From the NCBI GenBank assembly GCA_016584495.1, contig WAID01000001.1, positions 806,001-870,000 of the forward strand: 64,000 nucleotides of DNA. Direction: 5' to 3'. The translations under genes were made by a program, and so were the position numbers. The notes beneath the pieces were generated by a model. That model was not told the origin of the DNA. It ran no database searches and saw only the letters and a list, made by a program, of their open reading frames with translations. This document shows, in pieces, positions 46,648 to 58,191 of the stretch; position 1 is the stretch's first letter; each line of letters opens with the position of its first letter. The DNA comes from Celoporthe dispersa (Eukaryota > Ascomycota > Sordariomycetes > Diaporthales > Cryphonectriaceae).

Positions 46648-47728
46648 ATGTCAGCTCGAAAGCATGTGTCTCTTCTCAGCATACTGGCCCTGCTCTTGGT
46701 GGGCTGCCTGCCATCTTCTCATCGGGCAGCCCTCAGGGGAGCACTCGAATCAAACAGACAGCACACGTTCCACGATGAGATCCCTCGCATAGTCCATCTC
46801 GTTGCCCTGAAACCGGACGAGGAATCCGAGATGGAGTTCTCATTCCAGTCTTTTCTCTGTATTTATTCAGCCTATCAGTTTATCCAACCACTCACGATTT
46901 TCATTCATACGGACTACAGCCAGGGCGACGTAGATCAAGCTATCCGATATGGCTCATCATGGACGCGGAAGATGCTCACCACGTTCTCGGATACGGTCAA
47001 GATAAACCATATCACTCTACCCACCTCAGCCGCCAACGGACTACCTTTCGACTACATGGAGCAAAAGTCTAACTTCGTACGGATGGAGCAGATGGCGATA
47101 TACGGCGGGATCTATCTCGGGTGGGACGTCCTAACATTACGCTCTCCCCTGCCTCTCCTGCGTGCTGGGTTTGCCTCGATCGTCGGGCGGCAGGCGGATG
47201 ACAACATTAACAACGGCTGCCTTATGGCTAGAAAAGACTCAGCGCTCGTTCAGCTGATGATACAAGAAATGCCCACCGTCTTGACAGGGGGAGTGGCAGG
47301 CACACAGCACCGGCCTGATCACGCCCATCGCCGAGAGAATCGCGTATGTCCCCGGCGAGGTGCTTATCTTGGACTACAAGGCCTTCGCGCCCACGGACTG
47401 GTCTGCCGAGAGCGCCTATGATCTGTTCTCCGAGAGAAGGCCCGGAGAGAAGCTGGTCACGCTGAGCGAGCAGGCCAACGTCGCCACGCTCGACGCGCTG
47501 GACAGATGGAAGGATAGGGCCAAGGGGGCGGACTGGGAGATGGATTTCAGTCAGACGTACTTCCTGCATGCGTCCAGGCCGACAGCGGAACCTTTGCCGC
47601 GGTTCGAGGGGATTACTGTTCCTTATGTCTTGAGGAGGAGATCGAATTACGCTCTGGCTGCGTGGCCGCTTGTGATGCAGGGGATACAGGAAGGGCTTAT
47701 TGATGAAGGCGATGGAATACTCCCTTGA
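46648..47728 (+). CDS. GT32-like glycosyltransferase (DXD sugar-binding family)
   Basis: One exon, about 359 residues. A hydrophobic segment at about 7-24 (VSLLSILALLLVGCL) suggests a signal anchor or secretion. Next come IPRIVHLVALKPDEE, the usual start of the DXD sugar-binding region, a Rossmann-like stretch (LTIFIHTDY), and QKSNFVRMEQMAIYGGIYLGWDVLTL. In relatives that I recall, this last motif reads YLDxDV; here the first Asp is Gly. GRQADDNINNGCLMARKDS follows. The run of five G at 47287-47291 has one base too many; with four it reads LTGEWQAHSTGLITPIAERI and continues to the stop. The family transfers sugars to glycolipids or glycans in the Golgi; the substrate is unknown. Confidence 0.82.
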
Positions 47729-48636
47729 GTTTTGGGTCAGAAAATGCAGGATAATTAGATGTGTACTGTTATGATATCCTAGCCCCCGCTAGGTTTTCAA
47801 TACGACGAAGAAAATAGCTTTTGATATTCCTGTAGCTATTAGATTATATTATACAGAGCTGTGCTCAGAATAAAATCTCGCCCAGAGAACATGACGTTGA
47901 AAGCCTAGCCTAACAGTTGATGACCATGCCCTCTCCTCCAAACAGACATATAATCAAGACTACGTGCTCATTATCGTAAATCTACATGGACCCTATGCCA
48001 GATGTCAACGCCAGTCAGGAGCCGTCTGTTTACCATCTCGATTGTGTGATCAAAGTGTAATGACAGCCACGCCAGGGTCGATCACGACCTCTCAACTGCC
48101 CTCTTTGGCCGTATGAGGGAATGTACTACAAGATGTGTCACGATGAGATCAATGATCATATAATACAAGATAGGTGACACACAGTGGGCCTCATGAAAGA
48201 TCTAGCGCGCGATGTGATATAGATGCTATCATGGGATTTATCTAAATATAGGACTAGGAAGTCGTCTTGAGTCGTCTTTACGAATTGAATTATTAATCTT
48301 GAAAATGACATCTATGGCCGCGTATGTCCTGCGTCGCTTTGAACATGCCGTGGAAAATTATCTATATTGCGAGAAGTAATAAATCTTTTTTTTTTGGGCG
48401 GGTGGGGGGGGGGGGGCAGAAGGGCAGTGCGTTTATAGAGAGGCGTCTCACGCACAAGAGGCAATACCACAAGGCGTGAAACCAGGAATATCATACCAAG
48501 ATCATCGCATCATGCAATTACCTAACCATTCAAGCGGTCTACTTTAAGTACTAATCCATCTAATCATGCTGACCATCAAATCATGAATGCATTCTAATGC
48601 AACTCTTCCTCCCTCTTTCTATACCAAGTGCGAACA
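47729..48636. other. Intergenic; G-rich run
   Basis: About 0.9 kb between convergent genes, largely AT-rich, with a T10 tract and a G-rich run near 48386-48416. No gene seen. Confidence 0.5.
48396..48416. repeat. G-rich run, possible G-quadruplex
   Basis: Three G, C, three G, T, then about thirteen G on the plus strand, directly after T10. Several G3 tracts lie close enough to form a four-stranded structure. The length of the last run may be inexact, given homopolymer errors elsewhere. Confidence 0.6.
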
Positions 48637-50310
48637 TTACACATCCTTGTAGATGCCGTCCTTGCACAACAGGGCCACCTTCTTGAAGAACCGCCGCCAC
48701 TCTAGCGGGTCTCCCTTGATCTTGACGAATCGCACCTCAAGCACCTCGGCGGACCCATCCGGGAGCACGAACTTGTCCACCATGATCTCCCCATGCAGGC
48801 TCTGGCCCCGCCCATCCGCAGTCTTGACGCGCAGCGTGCTGATGTGGTCCGCGTCCAGCTTGACGGCGGGCGGCTGGAGGGGAACGTTGAGCTGGTGCAG
48901 GGCGTCGCTGAGCATCTGCACCAGCAGCTGGGGCGGGACGTGCGAGTAGAACCGCGTCAGGCTGTACGACGGCACGATGTCCCTAAATCGTCTTGCGTGC
49001 TGCGTTAGGCTGAGGGGTACGCCGGGCGCCTGCGAGAACTGGCTCATGGTGGGCTCGTCGGCGAGGAAGTCGAGCGCGTGGATGGGCCGCCCGGCGGCGG
49101 AGAGGTCGATGCCTGCGACGGGCTGCGTCGACGCTATCGCGCCTGTCGATCTCATGGAGGGTCGCTCCCAGTCAAAGGCGACGTCGCTGATCGGGTTCAC
49201 GGGCTGGGTGGCGGAGAACTTGGAGGAGAAATCTGCTGCTGTGGGCTGCGAGTCGAGGTCCATCACGTCGGACCGCTGAGAGGGCGAGGGCTCCTGCGTG
49301 AGGTCGATGCGGAGGTTGGCGAGCATCTGTGTGGCGAGCTGTATGGGGTCTAGAATCTTTCCATCGGAGGTGAGGAGAGGGTTGTGGCGTGTGTACCATG
49401 GGTGCTGCCGTATCTGGGCGAACGAAAAGCGTTTGCCAACGTCGACGTTCATCATGCCTCGCAGCAGAGACAGCGCCTCTGGGGGTACGCCGTCCCATAA
49501 CTCGTCGGTGCTCCGGCCGTTGGTCCGAAGATACTCGCGCCATTCCCATTTCTTCTCTGTAGGCTCCTCCCACGGCGTGTTTCCGACCAGCAGGACGAAC
49601 AAGATGACCCCGCAGGACCATATATCCACGAGATCTGCCCTATACCTCATCGTCTTATCGCCTGAGGCGCAGCGAAGCACCTCTGGGGCGATGTAGGGCG
49701 GGCTGCCGCACATTGTCGAGCTCATCTTCATCTGTCCCTTGTACTGGAAAAGGGTCGCCATCCCGAAGTCTGCGATCTTGAGATTACCGCTCTCGTTGAG
49801 CAGTATGTTCTCCGGCTTCAGGTCTCGGTGCGCGACGCCTTTCGAGTGCATGAAACTGACGCCGCTGATGAGTTGCATGAAGTACAGATGGGCGATGTCC
49901 TCGGCTACGCCCTTGTCCGCCTCGATCTTGTCAAATAGATCTCCTCCCTCGGCGAACTCCATGGCTATCCATTTCCAGATGGCATCCTCGCCGGTAGCGA
50001 ACCACTCGATGACGTTGGGATGCTGACCAATGTGTGAATGGAGGGAGACCTCCATGGAGATCTGCTTTGCTGATATCCTGCCATTCTTGATGGCATAGCC
50101 CTTGTGTATGAACTTGACTGCAAAGACCGGTGTATGAGCATCTAGGGGAATGGCCTTCCGGATCCTGTGGGTCCGCATCAGTACGCATGAACCCCAGAGA
50201 GGACCGTGGGGAGTCGGGGCTCACGATGCATAGGCCCCTCTACCAATGGTCTTAGACACTACCCTGAAGGGTAGATCGCTTGGTAAAGGATCCAGTTGAG
50301 AGTGCTGCAT
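48637..50310 (-). CDS. chk1: CHK1 checkpoint serine/threonine kinase
   Basis: Two exons, 50310-50225 and 50164-48637; 1614 nt, 537 residues, no frame break. Exon 1 carries the start and the glycine loop (TIGRGAYASI, 21-30). Kinase motifs: FAVKFIHK (Lys), HRDLKPEN (141-148), DFG at 161-163, then STMCGSPPYIAPEVL. The MCGSPPYIAPE activation segment, the insertion ASGDKTMRYRADLVDIWS and RFSFAQIRQHPWYTRHNPL are typical of fungal Chk1. A Ser/Gln-rich linker follows with SQ/TQ steps (TQEPSPSQRS, ATQPV, STQPV) that ATR-type kinases could phosphorylate. The C-terminal KA1-like regulatory domain covers about 410-537 (RFYSHVPPQLLVQML...). Chk1 acts in the nucleus to halt the cycle after DNA damage. It is divergent from the E2 gene at 51168. 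Confidence 0.95.
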
Positions 50311-51167
50311 GTTGGCCTAGAAACCAAGGAAGCCTCTCACTCAACAGTCGAGCCCAGCCGTTATGTATAAGTGAAGTCAGACTAGGGTGCACACCCAAGT
50401 CAGCACGGGACGAGGCTGGAGAACATCCGAGATGACACAATCGGAAAGCAATTTTTGCTATGGTCCAGTTCCTGTTATCTAGGGCCCCCAAAGACCAACG
50501 CGACCCCAAAAAAAATCACAAGAGAAGAGGTTCGCGTGCCGTTCGCGTTAATTGAGTCGCGTGACGCTCGTCTGATCGCGAAGTGAGTCTTGTCGTCCAC
50601 ACAGAGTGGTTGAATAATGGGGGCCTCTGTGTTTGTCTCGGAAAGACGCTGCAGAGCCCCAGCCGCGTCGATTGACTGAGCAACGCTGTTGGCTGCAGGC
50701 AAAGACCAGCGGGTAAGCGAGAGCCGCTAATACCACTGCTGGGCAGGAAACCTGGTGGTTGCTAGGAGCCAAGTGGGGCAGCCCCCGCCCCCCTGGCAGC
50801 AGATCGTGCAGTAAACAATCGACCTTCAGAAGGGCAGCGTGAGCCGCCGCAGGGGTCCTCAGTGAGACCTGCTTGCCCAACGACCAGCCTCGCATTTCCT
50901 TTTCTCGACTTTTTCCCGCCAACCTCTTTACGAATAGGACAACACGAGACCTGTGAATTTATGCGTCTCTCCTTCCCCCCGGCCCAGAAGCCAACTTTCT
51001 TTCAATCGAATCAGAACTGATTTCGGCTGCGTCGGTCGGCTCGTAATTGGTCTGCAGCCGGAATCTTCTGTGCTGAACTCCTCGGCCCTCGAATCGCATT
51101 TTCCTTCTCTAGGACGGTGTTCCAACCCGGACTCCCTCTCATTCTCTCCTCGTGAATCATACACATT
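50311..51167. promoter_or_regulatory. Shared divergent promoter region of CHK1 and the UBE2C-type E2
   Basis: 857 bases separate the two start codons and hold no gene. CGCGT-type cores cluster on the CHK1 side (50498-50580). A pyrimidine-rich stretch precedes the E2 start. Sharing of the region is seen; joint regulation is inferred. Confidence 0.6.
50498..50580. promoter_or_regulatory. Cluster of ACGCG/CGCGT cores, possible MBF sites
   Basis: ACGCG at 50498-50502, CGCGT at 50533-50537, 50544-50548 and 50558-50562, and CGCG at 50577-50580. The MBF consensus in yeasts is ACGCGT; these are five-of-six matches. They lie 188-270 bases upstream of the CHK1 start. Confidence 0.4.
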
Positions 51168-51895
51168 ATGGAGGGCCCCCAGGCAGCCGGTGCTCCCGTT
51201 GGCGGTGCTAGAAAGGCCGCCGACTCGGCAAATGTCACCAAGAGGTAAGTCAGCCCAGGAGGAGGGAGAATTGATGGTGGCTCCCACCAAAGGCCATGGT
51301 GCCCTGCTCTGAGAACGATCTGCTTACCATTTCTCTCTCCCTTGTCGCACGACAGGCTCCAGACTGAGCTGATGCAGCTCATGACCTCGCCCGCACCCGG
51401 CATATCCGCCTTTCCTTCCGCGGACGGCGACCTGACCAAGTGGCACGCGACGATTAACGGCGTCGACGACACGCCCTACGCGGGGCTGATCTTTAAGCTG
51501 ACCTTCAACTTCCCCTCCGACTACCCCTACAAGCCGCCCGAGGTGCTGTTCCGCACCCCCATCTACCATCCGAACGTCGACTTCTCCGGCCGGATCTGTC
51601 TGGACATCCTCAAATCTAAGTGGTCTGCGGCCTACAACATCCGGACCGTGCTGTTGAGCTTGCAGAGCCTGCTGGGAGAGCCAAACAAGTAAGCTGAATA
51701 CCCATTGTTGGAGAGTGATTATTGGGAGGAAGGGTGGAAGATGAAAAGCAGGGCTAGATTCCATGAGGGTGGCTGACACATGGATACTCCAGCGACTCGC
51801 CGCTGAATGCTGAGGCTGCCGAGCTCTGGGACAAGGACCCTGAGGAGTTCAAGCGCAAGGTATTGGCTCGTCACAAGGATATTGACGACGAGTGA
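51168..51895 (+). CDS. UBC11: Ubiquitin-conjugating enzyme E2, UBE2C/UbcH10 type
   Basis: Three exons, 51168-51244, 51356-51688 and 51793-51895; 513 nt, 170 residues. The N-terminal extension (MEGPQAAGAPVGGARKAADSA) precedes KRLQTELMQLM, the first helix. The core holds HPN (97-99) and FSGRICLDIL with the catalytic Cys107, then KWSAAYNIRTVLLSLQSLLGEPNNDSPLN, characteristic of UBE2C. This E2 works with the anaphase-promoting complex to start ubiquitin chains on cyclin and securin. Both exon joins fall in conserved text (TK-RLQ, EPN-NDSP), which confirms the splicing. The symbol follows the fungal UBE2C orthologue. Divergent from CHK1. Confidence 0.94.
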
Positions 51896-52614
51896 TGTAC
51901 CAGTGGCTGTTGGGGATTTGGCTGCATTTTTTCAATTGGGAGCATGGAGTCAACGCGTAGAATGATCATAATGCACTTCCAGGGTGGGACACTACTGGAT
52001 CGAGGAAGGAAGTGGTTAGCATTACTGCATTTTCGGATATTTGAGGACGGGTCAAAGGGACACAGAATTGTCTTCATGTTCAGCTCTACCAATCATCAAG
52101 CATAGGCAGGTTGTTGTATTCCACAAAATTGCACACAAGCCTTGGTTTGTTTTCGACATCATGACTTTGAGTGGTGTATCTACAAAGAGGATATGTGCCA
52201 CAAAGAGGCATGAGGTTTCCACTCTCCTCTGGATCGATGGCAGTCCCTATAGAGAGGGACGAGTTCGGTGTTGCCTCGTGAAACTGGACGGTGGCCACCC
52301 TCGGGGCATGATTCGACTTGTCTTGAATGTTCTTTTCCCATTTTTGCTGCTTCCTCATATGACCTGTGGTCTCGGTAATGCGAAGCTAGACGCCGTCGAA
52401 AAAAAACTCCGGAAAGCCCAATTGCCACCATGACCAGACAAGGGAAACCAGTTTTGAGTGTCATCGACCGACCCTCACACCCTCTCAAGAAAAACACCAA
52501 AGGATTGCCATTCCGTCGTTTCGCCCGCAGGGATAAGGCTGCCGCATACGGCTGCGCCAGCCCAGCAGGCTACCCATCATCCAACGCGCCTGTCATCACT
52601 GGAACAAGGCGTGT
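51896..52614. other. Intergenic, nothing recognised
   Basis: About 0.7 kb between the convergent E2 and eL31 genes. Small frames without motif. Confidence 0.5.
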
Positions 52615-53280
52615 CTACTCCTCAACGACCTGGGTGACCAGGCCCTTGGGGTTCTTCACATTGACGGCCTGGACGTAGCTGTACAGCTTCTCCTTGGCAC
52701 CCTCCTCATCGTTTCTGCGCCGGGAGATGCGGACGCGGAGTCTGTACGGGCAGCCCTTGACACCCTGCTCCCACACCTTCTTGTTCAGCTGGGGATCGAG
52801 GCGGACATCGGAGGTGCCCTGCGAGTTAAGTTCTAGTCAGCGTCTGTTCCTGCCCGTGTTCCATGCAACCCCGGTCGTCATCTGGCCCCATCGGCTTTAC
52901 GGTGGTGATGTTCGCGATGTTCGGTAGTGGGGTGGTTGAAATGTGTTTCGGTTGTCCGATCGGGGGGAGGGAGGGAGTGGTTAAATGCATACCATCGACT
53001 TGGTGGCGAAGTCCTTGATCTCCTTGATGGCGCGGGGAGCTCTCTTCTTGAAGGTAACACCGTGCAGCTGTTCGAGATGAATCCGTTAGCATTCCACCTT
53101 TGTTTCAGAACCTCCTCGCCGTGCCTTCTCAATCGGGCGTCCTCGATGCCGAGCCGCAGATTTTGGCTCGTTGAGCTGGGCAAAACGTACCCTCTTGTGG
53201 AGGTGGATGGTGTACTCGCGGGCGACCACATCCTGGATGGCGGAGCGGCCGGGCTTGGTGGTCTTCTTGGTGGACGACAT
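52615..53280 (-). CDS. RPL31: 60S ribosomal protein eL31
   Basis: Three exons, 53280-53191, 53067-52993 and 52818-52615; 369 nt, 122 residues, the usual length. The text is clearly eL31: RSAIQDVVAREYTIHLHKR, LHGVTFKKRAPRAIKEIKDFATKSMGTSDVRLDP, NKKVWEQGVKGCPYRLRVRISRRRND, and YVQAVNVKNPKGLVTQVVEE at the end. Two introns of 123 and 174 nt near the 5' side are usual for fungal ribosomal protein genes. It is a component of the large cytosolic ribosomal subunit near the exit tunnel. No frame break. Confidence 0.96.
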
Positions 53281-54854
53281 CTCTGCGAATTGGTGAGGGG
53301 ATTCGTAGAAACTGTGGTGGTGGTGGTCGAGGTTGCAGAGATGGTCGTGGTAGGTGTCGGGCGGACGATTTGACCTGCAATGCGAAATTGTGTGGGGGCT
53401 CGAAATTAGCAAGGCGGTAGGCAAAGGCGGCAGAATTTTCAGGGCCGGAGCAGGAACCTGAGCTGGCCAATCACGTGTGGGGCTCGCTCACCCCCAAAGA
53501 AGCCGGTGCTGCTGGGTCTACTCAGTAATGTTCCCAAACAAGGTCAGGGCGAAATGGAATCAGACAAACACTGAGGATATTGGAAATAACGGAGCCACTG
53601 TTATTTTCGAAAATATCTGCTGCGTGGTTTCTTTGGCAAGAAGCTGCGAAAGAATAATTGTGCAAATGCTACTGCTAGGCTAAGAGGTACTTCCATCACC
53701 GCCATGACCATGCGGGTACCCATGTACCTACCCAACATGTAGTGGGAATATGCGCAGCCAGGCCCTGTCTAGACATGAGGATAGGCTTCAAGATGATGAC
53801 ACTGCAAGATGACACTGATTGAATGTGAAAATCCTCTTGACATCTAATGTCTCCTAATGTGTAGATGACCAGACAAATGGCAGTGGTCAGAGCATGGCTC
53901 TTAGTCACAGCAATCCTGCTCAGGCGTACTCGCAGCTACAAAACCCGCACATCATCAATGGAGTGTACCACAGTGCTGAATTCTGGTCAGATATTGAGCA
54001 GCAACCGTGAAGAGTCTCAGTTGGTGAAGTGCGTAGGACATGAGGGTAGAGGCTGTGGTTAATGCTCTGCTACCAGTCGCATTCCAGGTACCTGAAAGAT
54101 AGTCTTTTGAGGGAATTAATACTAAAGCGCTGAGCATGTAGTCATTGTGGCGCAGAGCCACTGAGATAGCTATTGAGAAGCTGTGTGGCATGCTTTTGAT
54201 GGGGCTGAAACTGAAAATGTAGCACCCAGGAGCCATCAAATTGTTCATAGGAAGGCCTCATTATCGTCTGCCAAGGGCAGCGGTGGTACATGCTGTAGTA
54301 GTAAAATGAGTGAAGCGTAGTCCCCACATTTCGACACCGAATCAGAAGCGCCCTAACGGTTTCGCGTGGAGTAAAATATCACGCTGCGTCACGGCAGAGG
54401 GAGCATGGTCTGTGCGCCTGCAGCCTCTTCTGAATCTCGTCGGAGACGATCGTCAAGCGCCGTCTGTCAACACGAGCAAGCAACCAGGCGAGACTGCTTC
54501 CGAGCCTCCCACCACCACGGAGTCACGACTGTTTGCCTTCGTCTGACCATACACCTCTCTACTGGGTCCTGAGGTCACCCTGCCACTCGTTTCCCCCCCT
54601 TCCTTCTTCTTTCCCTCATTCTGCTTTGACCTTCCAAGTCTCTCGAGACTAATCCGTACCCAACCGACCGCCCGCCCGCCCCTTATTGTCTGGCGAGCCA
54701 TCACCAACCATCAATTGACCAGCCATCGATCGCGAATCGAAAACCTGCCAATCTATTTTCGCCAGTGCATCGCGACCTCTTCGTCTTTTTCACACCCTTA
54801 TACCGCCCAATCACCTGCCGATCCCGCGAGTTGGAAACAGATAACGAGTTCAAG
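53281..54854. other. Intergenic, divergent promoters
   Basis: About 1.6 kb upstream of both eL31 (minus) and the RGS gene (plus). The right-hand part (54540-54850) is pyrimidine-rich, in keeping with a 5' UTR. No other gene seen. Confidence 0.5.
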
Positions 54855-56097
54855 ATGGGGGACCTCTCACCATCCCCCGTCCCTGATCTCAACAGGAATC
54901 GGCTTCCAACGCTTTTCGAAGTGCTGAGCCGGCGAACTCTTCCTCCCGTCGACCTGTTCTCCTTCTACATCTTTATGCGGGATCAGCAAAGATCGGTGGA
55001 CTACCTGGACTTCTGGTACGAACCCCCCACCCCAAAAATACCCTCCCCTCCCCCGATCTATCTCTCTGACCTATGCATCACAGGCTCGACGTCGCCCAGC
55101 ATATGACACTATGTCGCCATTACGTTCGCGAGCTCCGCAGGTCCGTCCTGATTGGCACCCCCGACCCTGAACACGCCTCGAAGCGTTCCTCTCAGATCCT
55201 GGAGAGCATGGGCGATATGAACTTCTCAGCACCTGGCCCATCGATGTACGCGACCGAGAAGGAGCGTGATCAGGACGCTCAGATGTCAGCGTACTTGCGG
55301 GAGGAGCGAGCAGGACCTGGTACACCGGGTACGCCCGGCGCGGCTTTCTACGACTCCCCCCGCCAGAGCACCACCGAACGGCCCCGCCCCAGCCACGGTA
55401 GCACGCCGCGAGAACTGGTTACGGACTCGAACTCACCGGCGCACATGGTGGCGCGGCAGGATATACGCGCGTCGGCCGAGAAGATCCTGTACACGTTCTT
55501 GCTTCCTGGCGCCGAGAGGGAGATTGTGCTGCCGGGCCACATCACCGAGGACGTCACGAGGGCGATCGAGGAGGAGGGCAGGGATGACCCTGAGGTGTTC
55601 GACCTGGCCAAGGATTATGTGTTCCAGGCCATGGAGAGGGATGCTTTCCCGGGTTTCCTGCGGATGAAGGCCCTGGGAAACCTGATCCCGCCGACCCTGA
55701 TCCTGAGGCTGATCATCGGGCTGGTGTCAATGTTTGGCGCGTTCTGGGCTGGATTTGTCTTGATCTTCCTTGACAAATCAAGGCTGACGAGGTGTTGGGT
55801 ACGTTGCTCTCCTCTCAGCGGGGATCATGGAGGAGTGTTTTCACTAACGTCTGTCTGCAGCTCATCTTGCCCTTCACCTTGGGCGTCTACTTTCTCGCCT
55901 CCTACCAGTACTCCTTGGATCCCGTACTCGCTCTCATTGGCCTTAGCGAGTATACGCCCTTCAACTTCTCCCGTGTCCGAGAGCCATACGTCCGAAAATT
56001 GCTCGCGAAACGCGCCATCATGGTTCTGGCCGTGACGGCACTGGTTGATGCAGCCTTATCAGTGCTGTTCATCTTCGTGCCTGGCAAGCGTCTGTGA
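54855..56097 (+). CDS. RAX1: RGS-domain protein with C-terminal membrane segments (Rax1-like)
   Basis: Three exons, 54855-55015, 55084-55798 and 55861-56097; 1113 nt, 370 residues, no frame break. The RGS-type region begins at LPTLFEVLSRRTLPPVDLFSFYIFMRD and SVDYLDFWLDVAQHMTLCRHYVREL, is split by a Pro/Ser-rich insertion (about 120-165), and resumes with IRASAEKILYTFLLPGAEREIVLP through YVFQAMERDAFPGFLRMK. Three hydrophobic segments follow (LILRLIIGLVSMFGAFWAGFVLIFL, LILPFTLGVYFLASY and RAIMVLAVTALVDAALSVLFIF). This order, RGS then three membrane spans, is that of yeast Rax1, which marks bud sites with Rax2. In moulds related proteins affect polarity and conidiation. The join DFW-LDVAQHM supports intron 1. 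Confidence 0.88.
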
Positions 56098-57050
56098 TCA
56101 CTGACAGAGCATTACAAAATTCGACATCAAAAATTTCCTAATTGACGACGCTACGATTTTTTCTTCTTCAATACCGACCACTCTCCCAGCGACGCGAAAC
56201 ATTATTACCCGATTAACTTTTTTCTTTGTCTTTTTTTTCTCGCTGGGCTAAGCAGGCTTCTCGTTCGGGATTCGCTGATGCCAGAGTCGTCTCAAGGTTG
56301 TTGCCCGGAGCCGGACTAAGCATGTGATGATCCGCGAGAGAGAGGGAGGGAAGTATTCGGCGTTTTTTTCTTCTCTTCATCTCCAATGGATCAAGGGCAA
56401 TGATAATCTGGGGGAGGGGGATTTACGTTGCCGTGTATGAACACCCTTGTATTTGTATGACTGCTCTCATTGATTTTGAGAAGGGAAATATGCGGAAGGA
56501 GAGGGGGTTTCCGCCAGCTTGCTATGAACCGATACTTGGGACAACAGGAAAGGACAGGCAAGGAAGAAGGGGCAGGCTGGGAGAGGCTCTTGGGCGCTGA
56601 ACTTTGGTTCACTAATATCATTATTCTCGGGAGGTGTCGTTGATAATTCTTTTCTCGCAACAACCCGTAGTAGCCTAGGGCTTCATTTGAATCAAATGAT
56701 CTTGTTTGATCGGAATATCGTCATGACTTCATGTAGTTTGGTAGTGATTTAGCACCTAGGGAAGTCCAAGCCATGGTTTGAGAAGATATCTTTCTTTCTT
56801 GGATCTGTCTGTCGCCATATCACATGAGGAGGCGAACCTGCCTCCTACTGAGGCTCAGCGAGGTACCATCCAAGCAAGACCCCTCGTCCCAGTCTCTTGA
56901 GGAGATTGCACACTGTGGTTGACGCAACAGTGCCTGCTTGGTATTGTCCGCGGTCGAAGCCATCCATTCATACCTGGGCCGAGCTGCAGACCGTGAAAGT
57001 ATAGGAGCGCCTAACGGCGCGTTCCAGCCACGGTCGGTGTGCATCCACCC
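56098..57050. other. Intergenic, convergent spacer
   Basis: About 0.95 kb between the ends of the RGS and CSN7 genes. T-rich tracts near 56150-56240 may serve 3' end formation. No gene seen. Confidence 0.5.
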
Positions 57051-58105
57051 TCACAACCTACGTCGGCTGGCTCTCCCCTGCCCCGGGCCCTCCCCGTCGT
57101 CATCCAGATCCATGGCCTCGTCGTCATCATCTGCACCCGCCGTGCTCTCCATCAGCTTCTCGCTACCCCTCTTCGCACTGCTGCCGCCGACACTGCCGCC
57201 GAGGCCGCCGCTGGCACCGATCTGCGACCGCAAGTTGGCCACGGCAGAGTGGCCGTGGGTCTTCCTCGGCCTGTGCCGCGGGCCTGCACCGGAACCTCCC
57301 TCGGGAGCAAGGCCGGAACTACCGGCGGCGGCAGCCTTCTCCTCGGCGGCGACGGCGGCGGCGACGATCCTCTCGTCCTCACGCCTGCGGTTCATGGCGC
57401 GGGCGGCCTCGGCACGGATGGCAGAAACCGAGGCCTCGAGCTCGGCGAGGGTGGCGTCGCAGCGGGCGGACCACTCCTGTAGGGTGGTGACGATGCCGGC
57501 GACAGAGGCGGGGCGGACGTCGCGGAGGGGCGCGACGCTGCTGACCTGGACCTCACGGCGGGCAGGGTTGAGACGGGCAGCGAGCAGGCCGGCGTAGACG
57601 GCGCCGATGACAAGATCCTCGAGTTCTCTGGGGGTGGCGAGGTCGAGGCTGCGCATCAGGGCCGCGTAGGTGAGGCGTGTCTTGTCCCGCGAGAGGGTCA
57701 GCAGGGAGAGCTGGCGGAGCTTGAGCTGCTGGGCCGGGCTAAGGGGCGGCAGGGTGCCGTCGGCGGCGTAGCCCTCGTACAGCCCATGGCTGAAGAGCTC
57801 GAGGTGGTTGTGCCACGCCCGCAGCTCGGGCTCGGGCGACGACGCGAGGGCGGCGATGTTGGGCGTGCTGAGGAGCTCGGTGAAGGCAAAGGTGCCGGGG
57901 GCGGAGGTGGCGCGGTTGATGAGGTCGGCAGCGGCGCGGGGGGAGGTGGCAGACTTGGAGAGGGCCAGGAAGGGCTGCGAAGAAGAGTGTTAGCCAGCTT
58001 GTGACTGGTAGTGTCACCTCCTCATGACGACTGTTGATGCTGGTGGTGGTGGATGATGACGGGTCGACTTGCCTCGAGCGCGTTGAGGGCTCTGGTCTGC
58101 TCCAT
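57051..58105 (-). CDS. csn7: COP9 signalosome subunit 7 (PCI domain)
   Basis: Two exons, 58105-58073 and 57974-57051; 957 nt, 318 residues, no frame break. Exon 1 codes MEQTRALNALE; the intron has a GC donor (GAG|GCAAGT) and ends at GCAG|CCC, joining to PFLALSKSATSPRAAADLI. The PCI domain follows: HNHLELFSHGLYEGYA, LSPAQQLKLRQLSLLTLSRDKTRLTYAALMRSLDL and ELEDLVIGAVYAGLLAARLNPARREVQVSSVAPLRDV. After it come a coiled helix (CDATLAELEASVSAIRAE) and a low-complexity acidic tail (ADDDDEAMDLDDD). CSN7 is one of the PCI subunits of the nuclear complex that removes NEDD8 from cullins. A longer start upstream in frame is possible but lacks family support. Confidence 0.92.
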
Positions 58106-58160
58106 CTTGGGCAGATTTGTGAACCTCCTTGGACTTGTTGTTGCTGGGCCTCCTCCCTCG

Positions 58161-58191
58161 CTCTCTCTCGCTCTGTCTCTCTCTCTCTCTA
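58161..58191. repeat. (CT)n repeat in the CSN7 promoter
   Basis: Interrupted CT units over about 31 bases, 55 bases upstream of the CSN7 start codon. Confidence 0.8.
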
